Shown here one piece after another: positions 24,112 to 32,684 of a stretch of 64,000 bases of DNA. The position numbers and the translations under genes are program-made. How positions within the stretch are numbered: the first letter of the stretch is position 1; every line of letters begins with the position of its first letter. Below the pieces are notes generated by a model. The model did not search any database. It had not been told where the DNA came from and saw only the letters and a program-made list of their open reading frames with translations. This DNA is from Calothrix sp. 336/3 (GTDB lineage Bacteria; Cyanobacteriota; Cyanobacteriia; Cyanobacteriales; Nostocaceae), in NCBI RefSeq assembly GCF_000734895.2, contig NZ_CP011382.1, forward strand, positions 310,001 through 374,000, written 5' to 3'.

Positions 24112-24990
24112 TTAAATAGATTTTTTCACTAATTCGGGAATTTGGGAAGGACGTTCTGCGACTGGTACTCCTGCTTCTATGAAAGCTGCTAGTTTACTTT
24201 TAGCTGTGCCAAAATCTGGATCTCTGCCAATAACAGCAGCAAGATTGCCAGTTTGTCGCCAATGTTTGATTGGGGGTGCTTGGGTACCAGCAATATAGGC
24301 AATCACAGGTTTATCTATGGCTTCTGCAATATACCTTGCTGCTGCTTCTTCCCTTCCCCCACCGGGTTGTCCCACGAGTACTATAGCCTGGGTACTTTCA
24401 TCCTCATCGAAAATTTCTAACCATTGAATAAAGGAAGAACCAACGATCGCGTCACTACCAATACTCACACTTATTGATTGCCCCAAACCTGCTTGGGTTA
24501 ATTCCCTGGCAATCTCGTAGGTAAGGGTAGTGCTACGACTGAGAATACCGACGGAACCGGGTGTATAAAATTCACTCGGCTGTGTCCCAAGAAGAATCTT
24601 GCCAGGGACGATAATCCCAGGACTATTGGGACCAACTATCAACGTGTCTGTAGCCTCGGCTTTCCGCAGCAGTTCCACCATATCCAGGGCTGGTACTCCT
24701 GGAGAGATAATCATAATTTGACGAATATCAGAGGCGATCGCCTCTAAGGCGGCATCTAGTACTTGGTAAGGATGTACGCAAATAATAGTGGTATCAATTG
24801 AACCATATTTATTGATTACTTCCTCTACGAGGTCGAATACCGGTAAACCGTAGAGATTCTGTCCACCACACCCCGGATTCACCCCAGCTACCAATTTTGT
24901 CCCGTAGGCTTGCATTTGCTCAACATGAATCGCTGAGATAAACTCAGAAAAGCCTTGGATGAGTACTTTGCTATCTGGCGTTAAATTCAT
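24112..24990 (-). CDS. Succinyl-CoA synthetase alpha-like protein lacking the phosphohistidine
   Basis: 292 residues from ATG 24990 (MNLTPDSKVLIQGFSEF); an earlier in-frame start at 25032 would add a hydrophobic stretch not seen in the family. The CoA-binding Rossmann domain is recognisable (GVNPGCGGQNLYGLPVF) and the ligase domain has PGSVGILSRSTTLTYE. The family's G-H-A-G-A phosphohistidine site is replaced by W-R-Q-T-G-N (His to Gln by alignment). The Glu in G-E-I-G-G is Gln (VGQPGGG), and the Cys of G-P-N-C-P-G is Ser. It pairs with the beta-like gene 379 bases upstream, also degenerate. It is unlikely to catalyse the normal reaction. Confidence 0.75.
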   Translation of the reverse strand: MNLTPDSKVLIQGFSEFISAIHVEQMQAYGTKLVAGVNPGCGGQNLYGLPVFDLVEEVINKYGSIDTTIICVHPYQVLDAALEAIASDIRQIMIISPGVPALDMVELLRKAEATDTLIVGPNSPGIIVPGKILLGTQPSEFYTPGSVGILSRSTTLTYEIARELTQAGLGQSISVSIGSDAIVGSSFIQWLEIFDEDESTQAIVLVGQPGGGREEAAARYIAEAIDKPVIAYIAGTQAPPIKHWRQTGNLAAVIGRDPDFGTAKSKLAAFIEAGVPVAERPSQIPELVKKSI

Positions 24991-25369
24991 AGAAATCACT
25001 GTAATTGCTAATATCCAAGACACTACTGTCATGTCACAAGGACTATTTTGATAGGGTCATTTGGATTAAATTGCTACAACAATATCAATATATTGTTTTT
25101 CCTGACGAAGTGTTTTGTATGACTTCGACTTTCTGATTTTTCCTCCTCAAATTATCCCGGATTTTCAGGAATTTTCCCTCATAATCACCTTGCACAGGTT
25201 GGCGATCGCCTCAGTATAATTACTATATATTTTATTGTCAAAAGCAACTATTAACGCGCAATTAACCTAGGCTTAACCTAGGGAAATACACGCGATAATA
25301 ATTATGTATGAAGTTTACCAGATTTACTAGATTCCTGGCTTTGGCAAAAATTGGGGATTTGACTAGAGA
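24991..25369. other. Gap between the two synthetase-like genes
   Basis: 379 bases without a gene. A GCGATCGC site near 25201 is the only recognisable element; an AT-rich stretch (TATATATTTTATTG) follows. The length suggests that the alpha-like gene has its own promoter rather than simple read-through from the beta-like gene. Confidence 0.4.
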
Positions 25370-26599
25370 TTAAACTGCCTTTTTGAGTGTAGTTGATTTT
25401 GCCATACGTACAGCTTCTGCCACTGCCTCATCCAAGCTTTCTACAACTTCAACAAATACATCTGCTTGGGTTTTCATATTGGCTAATAATTCTCTGGCAT
25501 GGGCAAATTCAGAACCCGCGAGACGCACAATTAAACGGGGTAAATGACTTTCTCGTCGGTTGCGACTATTGCTGCGAACGATTTGCGGTTTGTTAGTTCT
25601 TTGGTTGTGAATGAAATTAGTAATAATATCTCCGACTTCGCTACCTTGGGGTACAGTCCCTAGAAAGTTAATCAATATAACTTGAATACTGCGATCCACC
25701 GCCAAAATATTTAAAGCTTTTTCTAAACGTTCTCGAAAAGTCGTGGGGGAAGTGTCAATGGGGGAAGCATGGCGTAAATTTAGACAAACTCCAGGTTTAC
25801 CACCAGCATTGGCAACTAAATCTAATGTCGCCATCACCGAACCTGCACCGTTACCAAGAATCCCAATCTTGCCATTCAACTCTACACCTTCCCATTCGGC
25901 AAGTTTACGGTTAGTATCTCCACCGGGGTAACGATTTACCATTTTTGTCGCCATCTGAGCAATATCTGGGTGTCTGGCGATCGCCCTCTCATTTACAGTC
26001 ACATTCCCATTCAATGCCATAACTTGACCAGAAGCACTGATGGCTAAAGGATTCACCTCCACTAAGTCTAAATCCTTTTCTAGGAATAACTGATACATTT
26101 TTTCTACAACAGTACTCACAGACTGCATCAAGGAACCCTGCAAACCCATTTTTAACGCTAAACGACGGGCATAAAAGGGGGAAAATTCCTGCTCAACCAC
26201 AACGTGTTGGATTTTCTCTGCCGCAGATTCCCAATCCACGTCAGCTTCCTTACAGCCTAATAATACTGGTCGGCACAGGGCTGTATCTAAAACAACCGCC
26301 AGATAAAATTCTTGCTCTGCATCGTATTTCGCTTCTGCTAACAGGACTTCTGGCAATTCACCCATGATGGGCAGGTTAAAAATATTTTGGGCAGCAGCGA
26401 TCGCGTCAATGGTTGTCTCTACAAACCTTACACCACCTACCTTTGCTCGTCCCTCTCCATGTACCTGGGATTTTAAGACGATAGGATAGCGGATTTTCAG
26501 GCGTTTGAGATCCGTGGGATGGTCAATTCGCTGAGAAGGCAATACAGGAATGCCAATATTCCCAAACCATTCTTTTACTTGGTACTCCAATAAATCCAT
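25370..26599 (-). CDS. Succinyl-CoA synthetase beta-like (ATP-grasp) protein with altered active-site residues
   Basis: 409 residues from ATG 26599 (MDLLEYQVKEWF, matching the family start M-N-L-H-E-Y-Q-A-K); the frame extends upstream to 26683 without family resemblance. The ATP-grasp half has YPIVLKSQVHGEGRAKVGGVRFV (usual G-G-R-G-K-A-G-G) and LVEVNPLAI (metal-binding Asn kept). The following usual L-D-G-K is L-N-G-N, losing the metal-binding Asp. The C-terminal half keeps GKIGILGNGAGSVMATLD but lacks the D-V-G-G-G-A loop and replaces F-G-G-I with LGTVPQG. Together with the alpha-like partner it appears to be a non-canonical acyl-CoA synthetase. Confidence 0.75.
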   Translation of the reverse strand: MDLLEYQVKEWFGNIGIPVLPSQRIDHPTDLKRLKIRYPIVLKSQVHGEGRAKVGGVRFVETTIDAIAAAQNIFNLPIMGELPEVLLAEAKYDAEQEFYLAVVLDTALCRPVLLGCKEADVDWESAAEKIQHVVVEQEFSPFYARRLALKMGLQGSLMQSVSTVVEKMYQLFLEKDLDLVEVNPLAISASGQVMALNGNVTVNERAIARHPDIAQMATKMVNRYPGGDTNRKLAEWEGVELNGKIGILGNGAGSVMATLDLVANAGGKPGVCLNLRHASPIDTSPTTFRERLEKALNILAVDRSIQVILINFLGTVPQGSEVGDIITNFIHNQRTNKPQIVRSNSRNRRESHLPRLIVRLAGSEFAHARELLANMKTQADVFVEVVESLDEAVAEAVRMAKSTTLKKAV

Positions 26600-27540
26600 T
26601 GACACACACCTTGATTTTTGCCAGTTAATAAGGGTTATTTTTCGCTGCCATCCGGGTTTAACAACGGTTCTCACTAGAGGCAAGGATAGGAGAATTACTG
26701 GATGGTGAAAACCACCAACAGAGTAATTCTGTACCAGGCGTTTTTGAGAACTACTGAAGTCACAACCATCAGCAATCTATTTTTATCTTGCCCAAAAAAA
26801 TCACATTCATAACCTGTCTGAAAGAAAATTTACCTCGTGTCTTAGTTATCAACTATCAATTATTTGTCTGCCAATAATTTTATCTAATTACGTTCAGGGA
26901 GTAAATTCCGTACTCACCCCCCATGCCATAATCAATAGAAAATATTGATTTTGCGATGGGCAGAACCGTTAATATATCAGGATTTGGCGTTTTTTTTGCA
27001 AATATTTATAACCACCAAATTGTATCATTGCTTGCTTTTTGAACAAAAAGTAATTAATAGTATCAGTATTTTTTCTCGCATTATTTAACACCCGCATCTA
27101 TGCCAATCAACCTTGATACATTTATTGACTAAGTATTTTCTAGGCAATATCATGGTGATGGATTGTTTGAGAACAATTACCGGAAATTATAAATAGTTCT
27201 CAATTATGACATGACTATTTACCTGGTGGCTATAGTTGAAGATACTTTCCATGGCAAAGCAGATTCACTGCACTTTGATTAATCCTTAACTGCCACTTGC
27301 TGCATCTTTATGTAACGTTTTATCAAGAATATTTTGGTAGATGCCTTCCCTCGTAGCCTGTTTTCCCTCAACTAGCAGGCGCGAAACTGAGAAAAACTGG
27401 ATTTCTCAAGTCAAACCTGCAAGCCCTGGAATATCAGAATTTGACCAATGTTTTTCTTCTAATAAAAATATTTGGTGAAATCAGAGAATTTGTGTTAGAA
27501 AATTGTTCGTTCGGATTCAACGCTTGTGGTTGGTTAAACT
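26600..27540. other. Long non-coding gap between divergent genes
   Basis: 941 bases with stop codons in all frames and no tRNA-like or repeat structure that I can recognise. It is AT-rich with several short A/T runs. It presumably holds the promoters of the beta-like synthetase gene and of the 618-residue membrane protein gene. Confidence 0.45.
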
Positions 27541-29397
27541 GTGTACCTGCATTCTCCAAATCAAACTCCTGTACTGAATGACTGGGAAGAGAATCCAAAT
27601 AATCTCAACCCAGAATGGTTGAAGAAATCAACATTTCTCCAAGAAGATTTGCGATTTTTAGCTCAAGTTTTACAAGAACAGTTACGAGCGGAAGTACCCT
27701 CTGGGGAGTTTTTCCGGGTGAAATGTGTTGTCAAAAATGACAAAATGATGATTCTTACCCAGCATCCCCAGGGTGTAGCAACTGATACTGAGGAAGTTTT
27801 TGACTTGTTGACAGAAGTGCTATTAGCGATACCCAGTCATCAAGAGCAGGATGTGGAATTATATTTGAGAATAGCTGGTGTGAAGCTACCCTATGCCAAG
27901 CGGAGTTTGACGGTGGTTCCCAATGGGAATATGGCATCATCGACTCCCAGTATCGCCGCAGATTTTGTCGAAGTTCCAGAAGAGACTCCCCAAACCACAG
28001 AACAAGAGACGGATTTCAGTGCAACTTCCCCATTGATATTTGCAGATGATGCTCTTGTTGAGAACTACGATCCCATGGCGGATATGCCAGAAACTTCCGT
28101 CACCTATAATCCCCCTGGGAAGTACAGAGGAATTCTGGGTGCTGGCATCCTTGCTTTAGTTGTATTGATGGGTACTGGTACTTACTTGTTAACCCGCCCC
28201 TGTGTGCTTTCTGGGTGTAAGCAGTTACAGGATGCCCAGGAATTACAGCGTCAGTTACAGCAAAAATCAGGGAGTCTGAAATCTGAGAAGGAACTAAGTG
28301 GTTTAGAGAAAAGACTGACAGAAGTTGGGGAAGAGTTAAAAGTTATACCTGCCTGGTCTCCATCAGGAGGAGAAGCGGCTACGTTAGCTGCCAATTTATC
28401 AGAGCAAGCGCAAATCATCAATCAGGTGCAACAAGCATTAAAAGCAGGTTCAGTGGCTATAGAAAAAAGTCAAGCCCCAGCAAAAAATCTGCAAGATTTA
28501 CAATCTAGACAGCAAATGTGGCGACAGGCGATCGCCCCCTTGGAGGCAGTGAAGCCGAATAGTCCGGCGTATGACTTAATACAACCCAAACTAGCTGTAT
28601 ATCGAGTCGGTTTACAAGCCATCAATCAACAATTACAAACCGAGGAAAGGTGGTTACAAAAACTGGCAGCCGCCCAAAAGGTAGCCCAGGCAGCAACCCA
28701 ACGGGAAGGTACAGCCAAAACTCTCCAAGATTGGCAGCGTGTACAGTTCACCTGGCAAATTGCGGTAAATGCTTTGTCTCCCATCCCCCAAACTAGTTCT
28801 GCCTACCCGGAAGCCCAAAGACTCTTGACAGAGTATAAGCCAAAACTCAGTGTAAACCGCGATCGCGCCACCAGAGAACTCCTCGCAGCTAAAACCTATA
28901 ACCAAGCTATCAGCGCTGCGGCTCAAGCCAGAACCTATGGAGAGCAAAAGCAATGGCAAAAAGCTGTTGTCTATTGGAATCAAGCACTAACCAGCATCAA
29001 GCAGGTTACCCCTGGTAGTATCTATGCCAACCAAAGCCAAAATCTTTTAGATTCCTACTCTACCTCCCTACGACAGGCAGAAGAACAATTACAGATGGCA
29101 ACAGTGCAACAAAAAAACCAGACAGACTTGGAAAAAACCTGTTCTGGCACAGTCAGAATCTGTAATTACACCATTGATGAACGAGGAATTATTGTTAATA
29201 TTACTCCAGAATATGAGCAAACCTTAGCAGCAAACATCAATGCCGCCAAGACGCAGAACGATGCCACAACATTTAATAGTGTGACCAATCATTTACAAAT
29301 TCTCCAACAAGCCTTAGAGGTAATTAGTGATAATGCGAATTTACCCCTAGTCGTCTATGATGCCCAAGGGCAACAAATCCATCAGCATATGCCTTAA
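27541..29397 (+). CDS. Large cyanobacterial protein with one transmembrane helix, function unknown
   Basis: 618 residues from a GTG start. Residues 1-110 form a small alpha/beta domain (FLQEDLRFLAQVLQEQLRAE; FFRVKCVVKNDKMMILTQHP; LTEVLLAIPSHQEQDVELYLRIAGV). Residues 110-195 are an acidic Thr/Glu-rich linker, and a single membrane helix follows at ~200-220 (GILGAGILALVVLMGTGTYLL), then a Cys pair (PCVLSGCKQL). The rest is long, Gln/Ala-rich helical repeats (AAAQKVAQAATQREG; EQKQWQKAVVYWNQALTSIKQ) like coiled-coil or TPR-like units. The orientation of N-terminal cytoplasmic and C-terminal periplasmic parts is plausible. I do not recognise a named family. Confidence 0.7.
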   Translation: MYLHSPNQTPVLNDWEENPNNLNPEWLKKSTFLQEDLRFLAQVLQEQLRAEVPSGEFFRVKCVVKNDKMMILTQHPQGVATDTEEVFDLLTEVLLAIPSHQEQDVELYLRIAGVKLPYAKRSLTVVPNGNMASSTPSIAADFVEVPEETPQTTEQETDFSATSPLIFADDALVENYDPMADMPETSVTYNPPGKYRGILGAGILALVVLMGTGTYLLTRPCVLSGCKQLQDAQELQRQLQQKSGSLKSEKELSGLEKRLTEVGEELKVIPAWSPSGGEAATLAANLSEQAQIINQVQQALKAGSVAIEKSQAPAKNLQDLQSRQQMWRQAIAPLEAVKPNSPAYDLIQPKLAVYRVGLQAINQQLQTEERWLQKLAAAQKVAQAATQREGTAKTLQDWQRVQFTWQIAVNALSPIPQTSSAYPEAQRLLTEYKPKLSVNRDRATRELLAAKTYNQAISAAAQARTYGEQKQWQKAVVYWNQALTSIKQVTPGSIYANQSQNLLDSYSTSLRQAEEQLQMATVQQKNQTDLEKTCSGTVRICNYTIDERGIIVNITPEYEQTLAANINAAKTQNDATTFNSVTNHLQILQQALEVISDNANLPLVVYDAQGQQIHQHMP

Positions 29398-29430
29398 ATG
29401 AAAACAACAAGCAATAGGGCGATCGCCAGA

Positions 29431-29751
29431 CTAATTGCTGCTAGATTCGACTAAACGTAATTTTTGTGACAACTTCAGATATTTAATCCAAGGCTGTTCT
29501 GATAGTTGGGATATTTGATGGGGTGAGAGGGTAGCAGTAAAGACTTCTCTACCATCATTGACTTGGTTAACACCCATATTTTCCAGAAATTCTATTGCTG
29601 GGGAGTCTATGCTGGCTTGGGTGTGAATAAAGACGACAAAACTACGTGTATCTGGGTTCTCAACATTACTTAGCCCCATTGCTAGGGCAGTATCCAGCTT
29701 TTGATAGTTCATATAGTGGCTCTGATAAGACAAAGGTAGGCTTTTGCTCAC
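29431..29751 (-). CDS. Stand-alone subtilase-propeptide-like protein
   Basis: 106 residues (or 93 from ATG 29712). The stretch RSFVVFIHTQASID...FLENMGVNQVN...VFTATLSPHQISQLSEQPWIKYLKLSQKLRL parallels the prodomain of the subtilase encoded on its upstream side (RSVVFIYCDEQADL...LQQYGIEIN...VRTAYLPIDSLDSLSEEAAIQRIKPSRKMKL). It has no protease domain and no signal peptide. I9-type propeptides fold as inhibitors and chaperones of their enzyme, so this is a candidate trans-acting inhibitor or folding helper. It lies 103 bases after the subtilase stop on the same strand. Confidence 0.6.
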   Translation of the reverse strand: MSKSLPLSYQSHYMNYQKLDTALAMGLSNVENPDTRSFVVFIHTQASIDSPAIEFLENMGVNQVNDGREVFTATLSPHQISQLSEQPWIKYLKLSQKLRLVESSSN

Positions 29752-29854
29752 CTGAGCATTAACCTACCAGATTTCTGGATGGCGATCGCCTACCTTTGTA
29801 TAGAATTTATATTAGCAATGGGTAATCAGAGAAAGGGGTTATCTATTCCTGAAA

Positions 29855-31615
29855 TTACTTATTACCCAAACCACCAGCATTCAGCAAGCCAAAGCCCCAC
29901 TTATTATCAAAAGCACCAGGTTCTTTACCAGGAACAGAGCTATTTTTCTTAAAGAGTTCCTTGATAGCTTCTGGGGTGAGGGTGGGGTCTTGCTGAAGCA
30001 GTAAAGCAACCACACCAGTGATGAAAGGTGTTGCCATACTAGTACCAGCCATTGCCACAAATTTGGAATTGATAATCATTGAACGAGAAAATTCTGCGCT
30101 TGAGGAAAGTGCAGAGATAATCATGGCTCCAGGTGCAGCAACATCAGGCTTATACGTATTATTACGGAGGGGACCTTCACTGCTGAACTCAGAAATTGTA
30201 TCTAATTCTAAGCCCAGTTTCCGATTTTTGCCGTCGATGTCCACATACTCGTTTCTGGTAGTGTAGGAAGCAACGGTAATTGAACTCTTGGATGCACCAG
30301 GAGAACCGATTTTCATGGTGTCAGAAATACTGCGACCACTGAAAAATACAGAACCCACATCATCTAAAGTCCAAACATCCGCACGAACTTCGTTACAGGA
30401 GGTGTTCCGTAACCGTAACTGCCAAACTCCACCGGGAACAGGTTGATTAAAACGACTATTACCACTCCCACGAATTTGCACGAAGAAATTATAATCCCCA
30501 TTAGCTTGGTCAGGACCTGGGGTGACAATTTGAATCTTGCCATCGGGTAAGGTGAATTCCTTCGAGGGGTTGCCATTGGTGACAACGGGTTGGAAGGGAG
30601 TAATGAAACCGTTGGGACTACGAACGGAAACTTCTAATTGACCATTGCTCGTGTACCAACCGTTTAGCCAAATGATACCTACTTGGTTGTAGGGTACAGC
30701 AAAACGCATGGTACGCATAGCATTCCCAGGGAGAATTGCTTGACCGTGGATATTGTCATTACCTTCATTCCCCGCAGCACAGCAGACAATCCGACCGGGA
30801 CCAGATTCCGCATCAATGATTTTGGATAGGGAATCACTACCATCATGAGCGTCAGCGTGTCCCCCTAAGCTGAGGTTAACTACTGCGGGTCTTCCCATTT
30901 CCCGTGCGATACGGAAGATATAACGGATACCATCGGCAATGTGAGCATCCTGCATATCGGTCTGGACGACTACCAAATCTGCTTCCGTAGCTACTCCACC
31001 ATAGGTATTATCAACTCCTGCGGCGATACCAGAAACGTGAGTACCATGACCGTTGGTGTCCTGGGAAATAGTCAGTTTATCTCCCGATAATTCGGCACCA
31101 TAACCACCTTCACTGACTCCGGAACCGGGGAGGTTTTGATCCCAAATCCGCAAAATCCGTCCCGCAAATGCAGGATGTTTGGGGTCGATACCACTATCAA
31201 CCACACCGACAATCACACCTTTACCTGTGAGTCCGGTTTGATTTTTAAACTCTGGTAATTTCACTTTACCGGGAGCGGTATCCATGGATAATTTCATCTT
31301 GCGAGATGGTTTAATCCGTTGGATGGCTGCCTCTTCCGAAAGGGAATCTAAACTATCGATGGGTAAGTATGCGGTTCTGACAGCACCAGAACTTTGGTTG
31401 ATTTCAATTCCGTATTGTTGCAAATGACTCAGGTCTGCTTGCTCATCACAGTAGATAAATACGACACTACGGGTCGGTTTGAGGCTGGTTTTTGGGGAGA
31501 CAATACCGAGCGATCGCTTGTGTGTATTTAAGGCTTCTTGCCCTTCTCTTTGATAATCTTCGTATGCTAAAAGCAGTCCTGGAGATAGTTTTTCTGGTCT
31601 CATTATTGTCCTCAA
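29855..31615 (-). CDS. Subtilisin-like serine protease (S8)
   Basis: 586 residues. The catalytic triad is intact: VVDSGIDPKHP (Asp), NGHGTHVSGIAAG (His) and AGTSMATPFITGVVALLLQQ (Ser). The oxyanion Asn is in CCAAGNEGND. A propeptide-like segment spans ~40-110 (RSVVFIYCDEQAD...IKPSRKMKL). An inserted beta-rich region lies between His and Ser motifs (~330-450, containing PGGVWQLRLRNTSCNEV). No signal peptide is evident: the N-terminus MRTIMRPEKLSPGLLLAYEDYQ looks soluble, so intracellular or non-classically exported action is likely. The gene for a propeptide-like protein follows. Confidence 0.9.
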   Translation of the reverse strand: MRTIMRPEKLSPGLLLAYEDYQREGQEALNTHKRSLGIVSPKTSLKPTRSVVFIYCDEQADLSHLQQYGIEINQSSGAVRTAYLPIDSLDSLSEEAAIQRIKPSRKMKLSMDTAPGKVKLPEFKNQTGLTGKGVIVGVVDSGIDPKHPAFAGRILRIWDQNLPGSGVSEGGYGAELSGDKLTISQDTNGHGTHVSGIAAGVDNTYGGVATEADLVVVQTDMQDAHIADGIRYIFRIAREMGRPAVVNLSLGGHADAHDGSDSLSKIIDAESGPGRIVCCAAGNEGNDNIHGQAILPGNAMRTMRFAVPYNQVGIIWLNGWYTSNGQLEVSVRSPNGFITPFQPVVTNGNPSKEFTLPDGKIQIVTPGPDQANGDYNFFVQIRGSGNSRFNQPVPGGVWQLRLRNTSCNEVRADVWTLDDVGSVFFSGRSISDTMKIGSPGASKSSITVASYTTRNEYVDIDGKNRKLGLELDTISEFSSEGPLRNNTYKPDVAAPGAMIISALSSSAEFSRSMIINSKFVAMAGTSMATPFITGVVALLLQQDPTLTPEAIKELFKKNSSVPGKEPGAFDNKWGFGLLNAGGLGNK

Positions 31616-32156
31616 AAATTTAGTTCAATTGGTGCAGAATTTTAGCAGAATCTTTTGTTTTGATGATGAAAGCTTAGATTATTTTTGTATTTTTTTTATC
31701 TTTCATCACTAAATCTAACTATAGTTATCTAGTCTTGAATGTAGACTAAATCACACGGTTATAGACGAGAAGCGTGATAATGTAAAGGGCGAAGGAACCC
31801 ACATTAGGGTTACATCTGGGACAAAAGAATTTACGAAACTTGTTTACAAAACTTTGTAAATATCTCTATCTGTTGTGTAATTTGTTAATTCTGATTATCT
31901 GCATAGAGAATCCCCTGTACATCTGTACGGAATTCACAATTAATATAAGACACAAAGCCGCTTTCCGTAGGGTATGGTTAGTACCGCTACGCGGAATTCG
32001 TAATTCGTAATTCGTAATTCGTAATGGTCCCTGCGGGAGAGCTAACGCTAACGTAATTACTTTGCTGCAAGTGTTTCAGACATTTGGAATGGGTGGTTTA
32101 CTTCAGCCGCCCTGTACTAGTTTATTTACACGGCTCTGGGAAGAGCATCGCCAATT
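31616..32156. other. Intergenic region with a composite AATTCGT repeat
   Basis: 541 bases. At 31995-32056 four tandem AATTCGT units lead into GGTCCCTGCGGGAGAGC and TAACGCTAACGTAATTAC, the same composite as at 11356-11506. The rest is AT-rich with no open frame of note; the subtilase promoter must lie near 31616-31800. Confidence 0.6.
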
Positions 32157-32486
32157 TTAGGTATGATTATTCTGGCGAACAATATTCCCAGACCATAAAG
32201 CTTCAACTTCCTGCTGTTGCTGTGCTGCGGTAAATCTTTCCCAAGCAATTCCGTTGACATCTATATCTTCTGAGAAGGTAGATGCGGTGTCATCTTCCCA
32301 ACCGAGATGTCTTAATTTTTCGGTATCATAGGAGAAGCGAATGGAAAAATTCAGGGTTTCAGTACGCCATAGGGCATACTCATTGGGAACGATAATGCAA
32401 GGTTGATGTCCGAGTCGTTGGGAATAGTCGGCGATCGCTGCTTCTAAGTCCGTAACGCTGATTGCAATGTGAAACTTTTTACTCAT
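32157..32486 (-). CDS. VOC (glyoxalase/bleomycin-resistance) superfamily protein
   Basis: 109 residues: KKFHIAISVTDLEAAIADYSQRLGHQPCI is the opening beta-alpha-beta unit of the vicinal-oxygen-chelate fold, including the metal-ligand-position His in FHIAI. ALWRTETLNFSIRFSY and AWERFTAAQQQQEV complete a single module. It is about the size of one VOC domain and probably dimerises. The substrate is unknown. It stands alone, followed by a repeat-containing gap. Confidence 0.75.
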   Translation of the reverse strand: MSKKFHIAISVTDLEAAIADYSQRLGHQPCIIVPNEYALWRTETLNFSIRFSYDTEKLRHLGWEDDTASTFSEDIDVNGIAWERFTAAQQQQEVEALWSGNIVRQNNHT

Positions 32487-32684
32487 GTGATTTAATCAAG
32501 TAAACGTTAAGACCAAAGAAACCCAATTTCCTAGACATTGCTGCTTAGTAGAACCCAACTTCGTTTGTTGGTGAGTAATGAAGTTTCTCCTTAAGTGCTT
32601 TTGCTCAAAAGTTCACTTCCTAAATATCATCTGAGATGTGAAACTTGACTTGATACAATAATACATTTTGTTGTCAAATAGTTT

